Source: Chitinophagia bacterium (GTDB lineage Bacteria > Bacteroidota > Bacteroidia > Chitinophagales > Chitinophagaceae). Taken from it: a DNA stretch of 6,060 bases. A program made the position numbers and the translations under genes. The notes below the pieces were generated by a model that was not told where the DNA came from, made no database searches, and saw only the letters and a program-made list of their open reading frames with translations. Positions 5,675 through 6,060 of the stretch are shown here, piece by piece. The stretch lies in the NCBI GenBank assembly GCA_010021705.1, contig RGMU01000101.1, forward strand, positions 1 through 6,060, written 5' to 3'. Numbering within the stretch: position 1 is the first letter of the stretch; every line of letters begins with the position of its first letter.

Positions 5675-6060
5675 CCGCTTACACGCAAGAAATAGACAGT
5701 TTTAAGCCGGCTACCGATGCCGATATAGAAAATTACCGCCTGCGCTTTTTAGGCTCTAATGGTATAGTAAAAGCTTTAATGGGTGAATTGAAGGACGTTG
5801 CCCCGGAAAACCGTAAAGCTTATGGGCAGTTGGTAAACGACCTAAAAAACAAAGCCCAAGACCAATATAACCACCACAAACAAGCCCTTGAAAGCAGCAA
5901 AGCACCGGCAGCAAAGGCAGATTTTTCTATGCCGGGCAGCGCCCTGCCCATAGGCACTTTGCACCCATTGCGGGTAATAGAAAGTCAAATTATTACATTG
6001 TTTGAACGCATTGGCTTTTCTTTGGCAGAAGGACCTGAAATAGTGGACGACCAAGTAAAC
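5650..6060 (+). CDS. pheS: Phenylalanine--tRNA ligase alpha subunit, N-terminal part
   Basis: PheS is the catalytic subunit of the cytoplasmic alpha2-beta2 synthetase that attaches phenylalanine to tRNA-Phe. The frame from ATG 5650 stays open to the right edge (137 codons; the usual protein is about 340). Residues 1 to about 95 form the charged helical N-terminal arm, including RLRFLGSNGIVKALM at 30-44. The catalytic domain begins with HPLRVIESQI (105-114), FERIGF (118-123) and the GPEIVDD segment (128-134), all typical of the family. The start overlaps the last 25 nt of uppP in a different frame, which implies co-transcription and possibly translational coupling. No Shine-Dalgarno is seen. 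The catalytic motifs 2 and 3 lie outside the window. Confidence 0.95.
   Translation, partial: MHELHSQIAAYTQEIDSFKPATDADIENYRLRFLGSNGIVKALMGELKDVAPENRKAYGQLVNDLKNKAQDQYNHHKQALESSKAPAAKADFSMPGSALPIGTLHPLRVIESQIITLFERIGFSLAEGPEIVDDQVN

Noticed and set aside
5842..6054. Minus-strand open frame of 70 codons within pheS
   Set aside because: It lies opposite the conserved PheS N-terminal region and its translation has no recognisable features.

Overview
The window looks like chromosomal DNA of a member of the Bacteroidota, perhaps a Chitinophaga-like lineage. The support is promoter-like TAnnTTTG boxes ahead of several genes, no clear Shine-Dalgarno sequences, a multi-repeat DUF349 protein and the style of the QueA and QueE proteins. 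The lineage is an inference from these features; no 16S or marker-gene comparison was possible.

Layout, left to right. (1) Positions 1-861, minus strand: an AT-rich gene cut by the window edge that encodes a GHKL (Bergerat-fold) ATP-binding protein of unknown role. (2) 992-2215, minus strand: a long-form QueA (tRNA ribosyltransferase-isomerase). (3) 2216-2568: a divergent intergenic region holding one promoter-like box per direction, a possible 15-codon ORF and a small hairpin. (4) 2569-4033, plus strand: a DUF349-repeat gene that is broken. About 122 nt appear to be missing from its third 77-residue repeat, so the two halves are in different frames. (5) 4042-4695: queE (7-carboxy-7-deazaguanine synthase), with a promoter-like sequence inside the beginning of its ORF. 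(6) 4727-5674: uppP/bacA (undecaprenyl-diphosphatase), enlarged by a 72-nt tandem duplication. (7) 5650-6060: the first 137 codons of pheS, overlapping uppP by 25 nt and cut by the right edge.

Functionally this is mostly housekeeping. QueE (early deazapurine synthesis) and QueA (late tRNA modification) belong to the same queuosine pathway but lie on opposite strands around the DUF349 gene. The plus-strand genes from 2569 to the right edge are closely packed and may be co-transcribed. UppP recycles the lipid carrier for cell-wall synthesis, and PheS charges tRNA-Phe. The least ordinary part is the left end: the GHKL gene is much more AT-rich than its neighbours (22% G+C in the first 60 bases against 53% in the 60 bases from 1621), which suggests an acquired or accessory gene. 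I see no tRNA, rRNA, CRISPR array, insertion sequence or complete mobile element.
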